A stretch of DNA of 60,110 nt from Chitinophagaceae bacterium (GTDB lineage Bacteria > Bacteroidota > Bacteroidia > Chitinophagales > Chitinophagaceae), in assembly GCA_004028765.1 (NCBI GenBank), contig SAIX01000126.1, forward strand, positions 1 to 60,110, read 5' to 3'. A program made the position numbers and the translations under genes. This document shows, piece by piece, positions 24,566 to 33,626 of the stretch (position 1 is the first letter of the stretch; each line of letters begins with the position of its first letter). Below the pieces are notes generated by a model. It did not search any database, was not told the DNA's origin, and was given only the letters and a program-made list of their open reading frames with translations.

Positions 24566-25792
24566 ATGCACCCGAGAGAGCTTTCTATCCTTGATTTTAC
24601 ATACCTGCTTCCCGACGAACGCATTGCCCGTTACCCGCTGGAAGAAAGGGACAGCAGCAAATTACTTGTTTACAAAAACGGAGCCATCAGCGAATCGCGT
24701 TATACAAAACTGGCTGATTTTATTCCTGAAAACAGCTTCCTTGTTTTCAATAATACAAAAGTGATCGAGGCCCGTTTGCTTTTTCAAAAAGACAATGGCA
24801 GCAGGATCGAAATATTTTGTCTTGAACCACACCCCTCCTACAAGGATATCACTTCGGGGATGCTGCAGAAAGGAACTGTATACTGGAAATGCCTGGTGGG
24901 CGGAGCAAAAAAATGGAAACAGGGTTTGTTGCATGCAGAATTCACATCAGAAGGAGAGAGAAAATTATTTCTCACCGCAGAGAAAAAAGAACAGGTGGGC
25001 GATGGTTACTGGATCGAATTCCGTTGGGATGACCCATCACTCAGTTTTGCAGAGATCCTGCATATTGCAGGTGCCGTTCCGCTGCCTCCTTACCTGAACA
25101 GGCAGGTGGAGGAAAGCGATAAAGAGCGTTACCAGACCATCTATGCAAAATGGGACGGTTCTGTGGCAGCACCCACTGCAGGCCTTCATTTTACAGAAAA
25201 AGTTTTTGCAGACCTGGCCGCCAAAAAAATTGAAACAGGTTTTGTAACGCTGCATGTTGGCGCCGGAACCTTTAAACCTGTGAAGGCAGATAAAATGGAA
25301 GGCCATGAAATGCACTCCGAGTTTATTGATGTGGATCAGGATTTTATCGAGGCATTGCTTACAAAAACCAATGATACCGTGATTGCGGTTGGAACCACTT
25401 CACTGCGAACCCTCGAAAGTCTTTTCTGGATCGGGGCAAAGCTTTTAAAAAATCCAGCCCTTATGCCTGATCAGTTACCCGTATCGCAATGGGAGCCTTA
25501 TGACAATGAAGTACAAAACATAACTGCGGAGAAAGCATTAGAAAGTATCCTGGAATGGATGAAAAAGAGCAACACCCGGAAACTGATCACCAAAACGCAG
25601 ATCATCATCGCGCCCGGATATGCTTTTAAAGTGGCCAGGGCATTGGTCACGAATTTTCACCAGCCGCAATCAACACTGCTGTTACTGGTGGCGGCGATCA
25701 CTGGCAATGAATGGAAAAATATTTACCGCTACGCGATGGAAAATGATTTTCGGTTCCTGAGTTATGGGGATGGCAGCCTGTTGTGGATCTGA
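24566..25792 (+). CDS. queA: S-adenosylmethionine:tRNA ribosyltransferase-isomerase
   Basis: QueA transfers and isomerises the ribose of S-adenosylmethionine onto preQ1 in tRNA anticodons, giving epoxyqueuosine. Recognisable segments are FTYLLPDERIARYPLEERD at the N-terminus, VFNNTKVIEARL, APTAGLHFTEKV, FVTLHVGAGTFKPV and the C-terminal ALVTNFHQPQSTLLLLVAA. The frame extends back to 24473, but ATG 24566 (MHPRELSILDF) matches the family start, giving 408 aa. That is longer than E. coli QueA (about 356), with extra residues around the middle. It converges on the histidine kinase gene with an 8-base gap. Confidence 0.95.
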   Translation: MHPRELSILDFTYLLPDERIARYPLEERDSSKLLVYKNGAISESRYTKLADFIPENSFLVFNNTKVIEARLLFQKDNGSRIEIFCLEPHPSYKDITSGMLQKGTVYWKCLVGGAKKWKQGLLHAEFTSEGERKLFLTAEKKEQVGDGYWIEFRWDDPSLSFAEILHIAGAVPLPPYLNRQVEESDKERYQTIYAKWDGSVAAPTAGLHFTEKVFADLAAKKIETGFVTLHVGAGTFKPVKADKMEGHEMHSEFIDVDQDFIEALLTKTNDTVIAVGTTSLRTLESLFWIGAKLLKNPALMPDQLPVSQWEPYDNEVQNITAEKALESILEWMKKSNTRKLITKTQIIIAPGYAFKVARALVTNFHQPQSTLLLLVAAITGNEWKNIYRYAMENDFRFLSYGDGSLLWI

Positions 25793-25800
25793 TAAAATTT

Positions 25801-27132
25801 TCAGGATCCTTTGTACAAAGGCATTTCAACCGTAAATGTGGTTCCCCTGCCAAGCACACTATCTACCTTGATGCGGCCTTTGTGTGCATCGATAACGGTT
25901 TTTACATAGGTCATACCCAGTCCAAACCCTTTTACATTGTGCAGGTTTCCCGTATGCGCCCGGTAAAATTTCTCGAATATTCTTTTTACAGATTCTTTGC
26001 TCATACCGATACCATTGTCTTCCACACGGATCACCAGGTGGTTCTTTGTACTGTGCGTGGAAATGATGATCCTTGGTTTTTCCTTTGAGTATTTGATCGC
26101 ATTATCAATCAGGTTCGAGAGCAGGTTTGTGAAATGAACTTCATCTGCATTCACTGTATCTTCCCTTGCATTCAGCAATAACTGGATCTCCCCTTGCTTT
26201 TCTTTCAGTTGTAATTCATAATTATCCAGCACCGCATGAATGGTATCATGTACATTCATCGGGGTGAGGTTCAGTTGCAGTTCCTGTTTCTCCATCAGCG
26301 CCGCCTGCAGGATGGTTTCCACATGCTTGTTCATCCGTACATTCTCTTCCTTGATGATATTGCTGAAATAACTGGCTTTCGCTTTATCGGCCTGTACTTT
26401 TTCATTCCTGAGTGCATCCACCGCCAGCGAGATCGTAGCCAGCGGGGTTTTGAACTCATGGGTCATGTTATTGATAAAATCGCTCTTGATCTCACTCAGT
26501 TTTTTCTGGTTCAGCAGCGATTTTACCGTAACATAAAATGCCGCGATGATCACCAGCATAAACAATACCGCACCCGCAATGATCCAGCGGAGCGATGCCC
26601 ATATCTGTTTTTCAAAATCAGGGACAACGATCACAAGCTGTTCAAAGCTTGTCATCCCTTCAATATCCGCCGTATTCTCGGGGATCACGGGGAAATACCT
26701 TCGCTTATTATTTAGCGTATCCCAGAATGCTTTTTCATATCCCGGCGAAAGCATTTCATAATCATCATTGGTATTTGTTACGCCGAATTCGAATTTCAGT
26801 TCTTTCAGGTTCGATCTGTCAAACGCGTTGCGGATCTTGGTGTGGATCTCCTGTAAAGAAAATTTTTCTTCAACAGTAGGCGGCTTTAATACATGCAAAT
26901 GAAAATCGGAACTGAAAGTAAGTCCACCTCTGCGCGGCAAACGAAGCACCTGTCCGGTATATACGCGTTTGCTTAATTCTTTGGCCACACTGGTGCCGGC
27001 ATCATTGTAATTGTTATCGAACTGGTTCCGCGTTACCTCCACAAGGTTTTGCAGCCAGGATATCTGTAACAGTATCAGGCCGAAAAGGGAAAGAGTGATC
27101 AGTATGATGATAACGGGGAAAGTTCTCTTCAT
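25801..27132 (-). CDS. Sensor histidine kinase (orphan in this window)
   Basis: A membrane-bound two-component kinase of about 443 aa. Helix 1 lies at about 6-27, then an extracytoplasmic sensor region without a recognisable fold, and helix 2 at about 183-205. The HisKA phospho-acceptor motif THEFKTPLA has His225. The HATPase domain follows with NLLSNLIDNAIKYS (N box), VEDNGIGMS (G1) and GFGLGMTYVK (G2). All catalytic motifs are intact. No response regulator gene is adjacent: queA converges downstream and yqgE diverges upstream. The frame opens at GTG 27138, but ATG 27132 is preferred. A clean TATATTTG -7 element ends just upstream. Confidence 0.93.
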   Translation of the reverse strand: MKRTFPVIIILITLSLFGLILLQISWLQNLVEVTRNQFDNNYNDAGTSVAKELSKRVYTGQVLRLPRRGGLTFSSDFHLHVLKPPTVEEKFSLQEIHTKIRNAFDRSNLKELKFEFGVTNTNDDYEMLSPGYEKAFWDTLNNKRRYFPVIPENTADIEGMTSFEQLVIVVPDFEKQIWASLRWIIAGAVLFMLVIIAAFYVTVKSLLNQKKLSEIKSDFINNMTHEFKTPLATISLAVDALRNEKVQADKAKASYFSNIIKEENVRMNKHVETILQAALMEKQELQLNLTPMNVHDTIHAVLDNYELQLKEKQGEIQLLLNAREDTVNADEVHFTNLLSNLIDNAIKYSKEKPRIIISTHSTKNHLVIRVEDNGIGMSKESVKRIFEKFYRAHTGNLHNVKGFGLGMTYVKTVIDAHKGRIKVDSVLGRGTTFTVEMPLYKGS

Positions 27133-27137
27133 TGTCA

Positions 27138-27145
27138 CAAATATA
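27138..27145 (-). promoter_or_regulatory. -7 element TATATTTG for the histidine kinase
   Basis: A perfect match to TAnnTTTG on the minus strand, ending 5 bases before ATG 27132. If it is functional, the transcript is leaderless or nearly so. Confidence 0.45.
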
Positions 27146-27217
27146 ACGGGTAGGCCAGATACAGGCCCTTTACAGGGTAGGTTTATCAGGATTTTAACGG
27201 CTGATACATTTTCCGGG

Positions 27218-27225
27218 TATTTTTG
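27218..27225 (+). promoter_or_regulatory. -7 element TATTTTTG for yqgE
   Basis: A perfect match to TAnnTTTG on the plus strand, 7 bases before the first ATG of the YqgE gene and 16 before the second. The expected start of transcription falls next to the first ATG. It is divergent from the element at 27138-27145. Confidence 0.45.
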
Positions 27226-27232
27226 CTAATTT

Positions 27233-27790
27233 ATGATTCCAATGAATGAACCTGCACCTGGTATCCTGTTATTGTCTGACCCTTTCCTGAAGGATCCCAA
27301 CTTTGTGCGCTCGGTTATTTTTCTTTGCGATCACCAGAAAGAAGGGAGCTTTGGCTTTGTGATCAATAAACTGATCACAAGGCAGATCGGCGACCTGATC
27401 GAAGAGGCAGAGGGCATCCGCTTCCCGGTTTATAATGGCGGACCGGTTCAAAAAGACACGCTTCATTTTCTGCACCAATGCCCTTCACTTATCGGCGGAC
27501 AGGAAGTAACAGATGGCATTTATTGGGGAGGCGATTTCGTGGAAGTGATCTCCCTGCTGAAACAAAACCTGCTTGGCAAAACAGATATCCGTTTTTTTCT
27601 TGGTTATAGCGGCTGGGAAGAAGGGCAGCTTGAAAATGAAATGAAAGAAAGAAGCTGGATCGGAAGGGAAGCCACAAGGCAACTTGTTTTTACACAAAAT
27701 GCAGCGCAACTCTGGAAAACAGCCCTGGAAGAAATGGGAGGAGAATACAGCCAGATGGTTAATTATCCAACCGACCCGCAATTGAATTAA
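27233..27790 (+). CDS. YqgE/AlgH family protein
   Basis: A protein of about 185 aa of the UPF0301 (YqgE/AlgH) family, named after a gene near alginate control in Pseudomonas; its biochemical role is unknown. Family features are GILLLSDPFLKDPNFVRSV at the N-terminus, GSFGFVINK, YNGGPVQKDTLHFLH, and FFLGYSGWEEGQLENEM toward the C-terminus. The start may be ATG 27233 or ATG 27242 (MNEPAP); the close -7 element makes the second quite possible. It is monocistronic, convergent with the DUF4136 lipoprotein gene. Confidence 0.9.
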   Translation: MIPMNEPAPGILLLSDPFLKDPNFVRSVIFLCDHQKEGSFGFVINKLITRQIGDLIEEAEGIRFPVYNGGPVQKDTLHFLHQCPSLIGGQEVTDGIYWGGDFVEVISLLKQNLLGKTDIRFFLGYSGWEEGQLENEMKERSWIGREATRQLVFTQNAAQLWKTALEEMGGEYSQMVNYPTDPQLN

Positions 27791-27794
27791 TGGC

Positions 27795-27825
27795 AAAAGC
27801 CGGAAATAAAATATCCCCGGCCTTT
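27795..27825. terminator. Possible bidirectional terminator between yqgE and the DUF4136 gene
   Basis: AAAGCCGG (27796-27803) can pair with CCGGCCTTT (27817-27825), allowing one bulged base, around a 13-nt AT-rich loop, with A and T runs at the ends. It sits in the 54-base gap between two convergent genes. Confidence 0.35.
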
Positions 27826-27844
27826 CTGTACACAGGTGAAATAC

Positions 27845-28492
27845 TTATTGTTTTTTCAGGTAAGGTGATTTGCTGAAGATCACCGCTGTTTCGGGAGCCA
27901 CTGCAGCCGATCCATTCAACTGAAGATAACCACCCACCAGTGCATTCCATACGATATCAATCTGCCCGCTGGCAGGTTCACTCTTCAGGTCCAGCAACTC
28001 AAGACTCAGAACAGTTCCCTGATCAACGGGCTGGCTTGTTGTAAAGTTGGTAACATAGGTAGCACCTGTTTCATTAAACTCCGAAGGGTTGTAATAGGTT
28101 CCGTAATTGCTCCAGTAACCGGCATTGTCTACCAGGCCCGTTGAAGTATTGTTGATACGGGTAATATTCAGCACAAGATCGGGGCTGGCAGAAATATCAA
28201 CCAATGTAAATCCTCTCGATACGAGGCTGTCGCCAAAAGCTTTGATGTATTGCGTTTCTTCAGGTGTGAGTTCCGGTTGCAGTGAACTGCCATTCAGCAC
28301 CTGCACATTCGGTGCAATGGCTACCGTTCTGTAATTCGCAAAATTCACTGTGGAATCATAATTCGTAAGGGTTTTTGATGCATCTACAGTAATTGTGTTC
28401 GTATTCTGTGATACATCTTTTTTACAACTCATCAATAAAGTTGTTGCCGCAAAAAATAAAGCGGAAGCTGCGTAGACATTCTTTGTTTTCAT
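27845..28492 (-). CDS. DUF4136 family lipoprotein
   Basis: A predicted lipoprotein of about 215 aa. The N-terminus MKTKNVYAASALFFAATTLLMSC is a signal peptide with a lipobox ending at Cys23 followed by Lys-Lys. The mature part shows the DUF4136 pattern: a strand with NYDSTVNFANYRTVAI, an LVSRGFTLVDISASPDLVLNI stretch and a C-terminal GQIDIVWNALVGGYL. Members are envelope proteins of unknown function, common in Bacteroidota and Proteobacteria. The frame runs upstream to 28528, but ATG 28492 directly precedes the signal peptide. It lies downstream of the atpDC terminator and has its own 5' region. Confidence 0.88.
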   Translation of the reverse strand: MKTKNVYAASALFFAATTLLMSCKKDVSQNTNTITVDASKTLTNYDSTVNFANYRTVAIAPNVQVLNGSSLQPELTPEETQYIKAFGDSLVSRGFTLVDISASPDLVLNITRINNTSTGLVDNAGYWSNYGTYYNPSEFNETGATYVTNFTTSQPVDQGTVLSLELLDLKSEPASGQIDIVWNALVGGYLQLNGSAAVAPETAVIFSKSPYLKKQ

Positions 28493-28621
28493 AGTGGTTG
28501 TGTTTAGTATTATTGAATCAATGCCCATCTATGAATACTGATCGATAAAAAAGTTACTCTGCAAAAATCATTTTTAGAAAAGTTTGACAGAAAGCCCGGT
28601 TTTTTGCAAATACGGGCATAA

Positions 28622-28654
28622 AAAAACAGTCCCGGGCAACGCGGGACTGTTTTT
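28622..28654 (-). terminator. Rho-independent terminator of the atpDC operon
   Basis: A 13-bp stem, AAAAACAGTCCCG (28622-28634) with CGGGACTGTTTTT (28642-28654), closes a 7-nt loop. With A/T runs at both ends it can work in either direction. On the minus strand it lies 22 bases after the atpC stop. Confidence 0.88.
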
Positions 28655-28676
28655 CAGTATCGGAACCAGCCGGAGG

Positions 28677-28928
28677 TTAAAGGGCCGTGGCGCCTTCTAC
28701 CAGAACGGTTACTTTATTATTCAGTACTTCTACAAAACCACTCTGAATGCTGTATGATTCTGTATCGTTCTTTGTCTTGAGCACTTTGAGATTGCCTTTT
28801 CCAAGGGCGCTAACCATTGGGGCGTGTTTATCGAGCACTTCGAACAATCCTGTAATACCCGGCAGCATAACACCATACACGTTTCCGCTGTACAGTTTTT
28901 TTTCGGGTGTTAATATTTCAAGAGTCAT
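28677..28928 (-). CDS. atpC: F1Fo ATP synthase epsilon subunit, short form
   Basis: The epsilon subunit joins the gamma rotor to the c-ring. The N-terminal beta-sandwich is complete (MTLEILTPEKKLYSGNV, GLFEVLDKHAPMVSAL, IQSGFVEVLNNKVTVLVE), but the protein stops at 83 aa. The C-terminal two-helix domain of the roughly 130-aa E. coli protein, which inhibits ATP hydrolysis, is missing. The stop is followed by a strong terminator, so this is the natural length and not a frameshift. It lies 80 bases after atpD on the same strand. Confidence 0.93.
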   Translation of the reverse strand: MTLEILTPEKKLYSGNVYGVMLPGITGLFEVLDKHAPMVSALGKGNLKVLKTKNDTESYSIQSGFVEVLNNKVTVLVEGATAL

Positions 28929-28934
28929 AATTCA

Positions 28935-28968
28935 ATTTGAAAATTTGTGGATTTGAAAATCTGAAAAC
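28935..28968. repeat. TTTGAAAAT-type intergenic repeat, copy 2
   Basis: On the + strand this reads TTGAAAATTTGTGGATTTG followed by AAAATCTGAAAAC, close to the minus-strand sequence at 23379-23411. An inverted set of TTTCAAAC units follows at 28983-29000, with CAGGTGCCTG (28968-28977) between them, so the whole spacer can fold back on itself. Confidence 0.65.
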
Positions 28969-29008
28969 AGGTGCCTGGCACAATTTCAAACTTTCAAACT
29001 GCAAATAT

Positions 29009-30547
<1,539 letters not shown>

Positions 30548-30687
30548 TCAGGGGGTTAGAAAATCGCTTTTCCAACTTGGCGGCAAAGGTAAGGGGATGC
30601 ACCTGAAAATGAGAAAAAACAGGGGTTGAAATTGCAAAAATGTGGGAAACCATCCGGTTTTAAGGGGATATCCCGTTGCGGGGCGGA

Positions 30688-31026
30688 TTATTTCCCTTTC
30701 CAGAGCGATAAAAGCAGTTTCAGCCCGGAAAAAAGCCCCAGTTTGCTTGCCCCGCCCAGCAGGGTGGATTTCCATGCCGGCTCTTCTCCTTCTTTGGCAC
30801 CGCCTATCCATTCGAACACACCTTTGGCCATCTTCCAGAGCGCAGAAGCGATCTCTGTGCCGAGAACAGCAGGTATGATAGCGGTGAAAGCAGCTTTGGC
30901 AGTTTCGGCGGGTAAACGATCCAGCCGGGCAAGCAGGGCAGATTCCTGTTCCGTGATCTCGGCCTTAACGCGCTTCAGTTCTGCCCGTAGAGATGACATA
31001 TTCCGCACTGGGTTATTCGTTTTCAT
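30688..31026 (-). CDS. Unknown small protein, third gene of YtxH/holin-like trio
   Basis: About 112 aa, no family recognised. The N-terminal third is a charged helix (SSLRAELKRVKAEITEQESALLARLDRL, seen in pieces), followed by a hydrophobic helix-rich part (AAFTAIIPAVLGTEIASALWKM) and a C-terminus rich in Gly, Leu and Lys. It may associate with the membrane peripherally. ATG 31026 overlaps the upstream gene by 14 bases, so the two are translationally coupled; ATG 30999 is an alternative. By position it resembles YqjK in the E. coli yqjCDEK group, but no sequence similarity is claimed. Confidence 0.65.
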   Translation of the reverse strand: MKTNNPVRNMSSLRAELKRVKAEITEQESALLARLDRLPAETAKAAFTAIIPAVLGTEIASALWKMAKGVFEWIGGAKEGEEPAWKSTLLGGASKLGLFSGLKLLLSLWKGK

Positions 31027-31384
31027 CAGGCATATCTTTTTCGGGTGAGAAAAGAACTGCAACCACTTTATCCCCTACCCAGGCCATTATTTTTTTGCGG
31101 GCCAGTATCAATACCAGGATCAGCAGCACATACAGTCCTGCCACGATTGAGAATCCAACCGCAAAACTTTGTGTGTAGGCCGAAAGCCAAAGCCCGGCCA
31201 TAATGCTTAGAAAAAAGATCGTAAAAAAACCGAGCAGGCAAAGCATGAAAAATACAGCCAGCATCCCTGAAACACGGCCTGCTTTTTCGCCGGCCTGCAG
31301 TTTCAGCAGCCATACACGGTTATTAAGGTAGCTTTTAAATGCCTCCCTTGACCCTGTAAAAAAATCTTCCTGTTCTGTTTCCAT
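31013..31384 (-). CDS. Phage-holin superfamily III-like membrane protein (YqjE type)
   Basis: A 123-aa protein with a soluble N-terminal helix (SREAFKSYLNNRVWLLKL), two long transmembrane helices (about 41-66 and 72-95) and a basic, then acidic, C-terminus. This is the layout of PF07332 proteins such as YqjE. Despite the name, chromosomal members are not lysis holins; they are thought to modulate the envelope in stress. It lies 9 bases after the YtxH gene and overlaps the next gene. Confidence 0.8.
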   Translation of the reverse strand: METEQEDFFTGSREAFKSYLNNRVWLLKLQAGEKAGRVSGMLAVFFMLCLLGFFTIFFLSIMAGLWLSAYTQSFAVGFSIVAGLYVLLILVLILARKKIMAWVGDKVVAVLFSPEKDMPDENE

Positions 31385-31393
31385 AACCTGTCA

Positions 31394-31642
31394 TTATGCA
31401 GAAGGCTGTTTCACTTTCTGTTCGAGTTCATCGATAAATGCTTTCCCTTTTTCGAGTAACTGGTTTACGGACGAATCAAATTCGCGGAGTTTGGAAGCCA
31501 GTTCTTCGCGAAGGTCTTCGCCGCCCTCTTTTACCTGGTCGAGCACCTGCTTTCCTTTTTCAGTTTTAAGGAACAATGCCAATGCCGCACCTGCCACAGC
31601 GCCAAGAAGTAAGCCCGCCACCAGTTTTTGGTTACCTGACAT
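31394..31642 (-). CDS. YtxH domain protein
   Basis: An 82-aa protein beginning with a Gly/Ala-rich helix (LVAGLLLGAVAGAALALFL) that sits in the membrane, followed by TEKGKQVLDQVKEGGEDL and a long amphipathic helix. This is the YtxH pattern. In Bacillus, ytxH belongs to the general stress regulon; the molecular role is not known. It is the first gene of a three-gene unit and is divergent from the AI-2E permease gene. Confidence 0.85.
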   Translation of the reverse strand: MSGNQKLVAGLLLGAVAGAALALFLKTEKGKQVLDQVKEGGEDLREELASKLREFDSSVNQLLEKGKAFIDELEQKVKQPSA

Positions 31643-31781
31643 AATTTTTGTTTTAAAGAATCACCGGAATAGCCCGGCCAGCTGTTCATCAAAAAGGGCC
31701 ATTATTGCGGTTGGCCCATCCATCAATGAATAATGTTTGATAGTAGTTACCTTCATAACAATTAACCATTTTAAAGTTACG

Positions 31782-32873
31782 ATGGAAAACCAGCAAGACC
31801 ATAAGATTAACCGGTATTTTTTCCTGAGTGTTATCATTCTTTTCGCGGTTTTTCTTTTGTATAGCCTGATGGAATTTTTCACTGCTTTTCTTGCGGCAGT
31901 AATGTTTTATGTATTGAGTAAACAATTTGCTGAATGGCTGATCAAGAAAAAGAAATGGAAAAAGTCGATGGCGGCTATTCTCATCATTATTATTTCATTC
32001 TTTATTATCCTTCTTCCCTTTTCTTTACTCGCAACCATGCTGTTCAGGAAAGCACAGCTGATGGGAGATAATATCCAGACTGTATTGGTGCAGCCGCTGC
32101 AGCATCTCGATATTTTGTTACAGGAAAAATTTCATGTCCGTCTGCTATCGGATAAGAACATCGCGGAAGTGCAATCGCTTGCCACATCTTTTCTTTCATC
32201 TTTACTGAACCAGGGGCTCAATCTTTTCGGCACCATCACCATGATGTATTTCTTTCTGTATTTCCTGATCGTAAACATCAACAGGATGGAAGCTGCGATC
32301 GTTTTTTATTTGCCTTTCAGCCGGAAAAAAATAGAATTGTTCGGGGAGGAATTAAAAGCCCAGACATTCAGCAATGCCGTGGGTGTGCCGCTGATTGCAG
32401 TGGTGCAGGGCTTGGTGGGATATATTTCCTATCTCATCGCAGGTGTGGATGAGCCGGGTTTCTGGGCGGTGATCACAGGATTCGCTTCAGTGATACCGAT
32501 CGTTGGTACGGGACTCGTATGGATCCCCATCAGCATTTACCTGCTTGCCAATTCACTTACCTGGCAGGGGGTATTTATTCTTCTCTGGGGATTTATTGTA
32601 CAGAGCAGTATGGACAATATCGTTCGTTTTATGCTGGCAAAAAGAATGGCCGATGTACATCCCATCGTAACGGTATTGGGTGTTGTGATCGGATTACAAT
32701 ATTTTGGCATCACCGGGCTTGTATTTGGTCCGCTGATCATTTCTTATTTCCTTATCCTCCTGAAAATTTATTACCTCGAATACCAGAAGCCCAATCCTGT
32801 AAAGAAAAAAAGGACAGCGCAGCCATCCTCCTATTTCAATATGCCCTTCCTCGGCGGGAAAACAAAAAAATAA
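31782..32873 (+). CDS. AI-2E family transporter
   Basis: A polytopic inner-membrane protein of about 363 aa. Hydrophobic helices fill most of it: an N-terminal pair (about 10-45), one at 60-85 and a C-terminal group including GVPLIAVVQGLVGYISYLIAG and ITGLVFGPLIISYFLILL. The conserved VIPIVGTGLVWIP and HPIVTVLGVVIGLQYFG segments define the PerM/AI-2E exporter family. Members have been linked to autoinducer-2 export, Na+/H+ exchange or other transport, so the substrate is open. ATG 31782 (MENQQDHK) is preferred to an in-frame ATG at 31737. It converges on glpF. Confidence 0.9.
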   Translation: MENQQDHKINRYFFLSVIILFAVFLLYSLMEFFTAFLAAVMFYVLSKQFAEWLIKKKKWKKSMAAILIIIISFFIILLPFSLLATMLFRKAQLMGDNIQTVLVQPLQHLDILLQEKFHVRLLSDKNIAEVQSLATSFLSSLLNQGLNLFGTITMMYFFLYFLIVNINRMEAAIVFYLPFSRKKIELFGEELKAQTFSNAVGVPLIAVVQGLVGYISYLIAGVDEPGFWAVITGFASVIPIVGTGLVWIPISIYLLANSLTWQGVFILLWGFIVQSSMDNIVRFMLAKRMADVHPIVTVLGVVIGLQYFGITGLVFGPLIISYFLILLKIYYLEYQKPNPVKKKRTAQPSSYFNMPFLGGKTKK

Positions 32874-32883
32874 TCCGGCCTTT

Positions 32884-33594
32884 TTATCTCATCAGCCATT
32901 GGTATACATAAGCAGCAAGCACAGCGCCTGCAACCGGGCCCAGTACCGGCACCCAGCTATACGACCACTGACTGCTTCCTTTTCCTTTGATGGGTAAAAT
33001 GGCATGCATGATTCGTGGGCCCAGGTCGCGTGCAGGGTTGATGGCATAACCTGTAGGTCCGCCCAAACTCAGGCCGATACCGAGTACAAGTAAAGCAACC
33101 GGCAATGCGTTCAATGCGCCCATCGACTGATCGGGTTTTGTGATAAAGAGAATAGCAAGCATAAAAACAAATGTGCCCACACCTTCTGACAGGATATTAT
33201 TCATGGGGCTGTTAATAGAAGGCGATGTACTGAATACCCCCAGTTTGGTGGCTGCATCTTCTGTTGCATCAAAATGCTGGCGGTAAGCGAGCCACATCAG
33301 GAAAGCGCCGAGCATGGCCCCAAGTATCTGTGCCAGTAAATAAGCAGGCACCTGCGACCATTCAAATTTACCTATTACAGCAAGGCCGATGGTAACAGCC
33401 GGATTCAGGTGTGCCCCGCTGATAGGGCCCACTGCATACACAGCAACAAAAACTGCGATAGCCCATCCAAATGTGATCGAGATCAGTCCGCCGCCATTTC
33501 CTTTTGTTTTATCGAGGATAACATTGGCCACTACGCCATTACCCAATACAAGTAACAATGCAGTGCCGGTGAGTTCAGCAAGAAAGGGGGTCAT
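32884..33594 (-). CDS. glpF: Glycerol uptake facilitator (aquaglyceroporin)
   Basis: A six-helix MIP channel of about 236 aa. The two half-helix motifs are HLNPAV (NPA at 64-66) and INPARD (NPA at 186-188). The Asp after the second NPAR is the marker of glycerol-conducting channels as opposed to water-only aquaporins, and glpD and glpK in the same operon support glycerol as the substrate. The frame opens at TTG 33600; ATG 33594 (MTPFLAELTG) is taken as the start. It is the last gene of the glycerol operon, 32 bases after glpD. Confidence 0.94.
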   Translation of the reverse strand: MTPFLAELTGTALLLVLGNGVVANVILDKTKGNGGGLISITFGWAIAVFVAVYAVGPISGAHLNPAVTIGLAVIGKFEWSQVPAYLLAQILGAMLGAFLMWLAYRQHFDATEDAATKLGVFSTSPSINSPMNNILSEGVGTFVFMLAILFITKPDQSMGALNALPVALLVLGIGLSLGGPTGYAINPARDLGPRIMHAILPIKGKGSSQWSYSWVPVLGPVAGAVLAAYVYQWLMR

Positions 33595-33626
33595 AAGCAA
33601 TCGTTTAGAAGTATAAGATAAGGAAT

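Noticed and set aside
28592..28616. GCCCG/CGGGC inverted repeat upstream of the DUF4136 gene as a second terminator
   Set aside because: Only a 5-bp stem with a long loop; the 13-bp hairpin next to it is a much better terminator.
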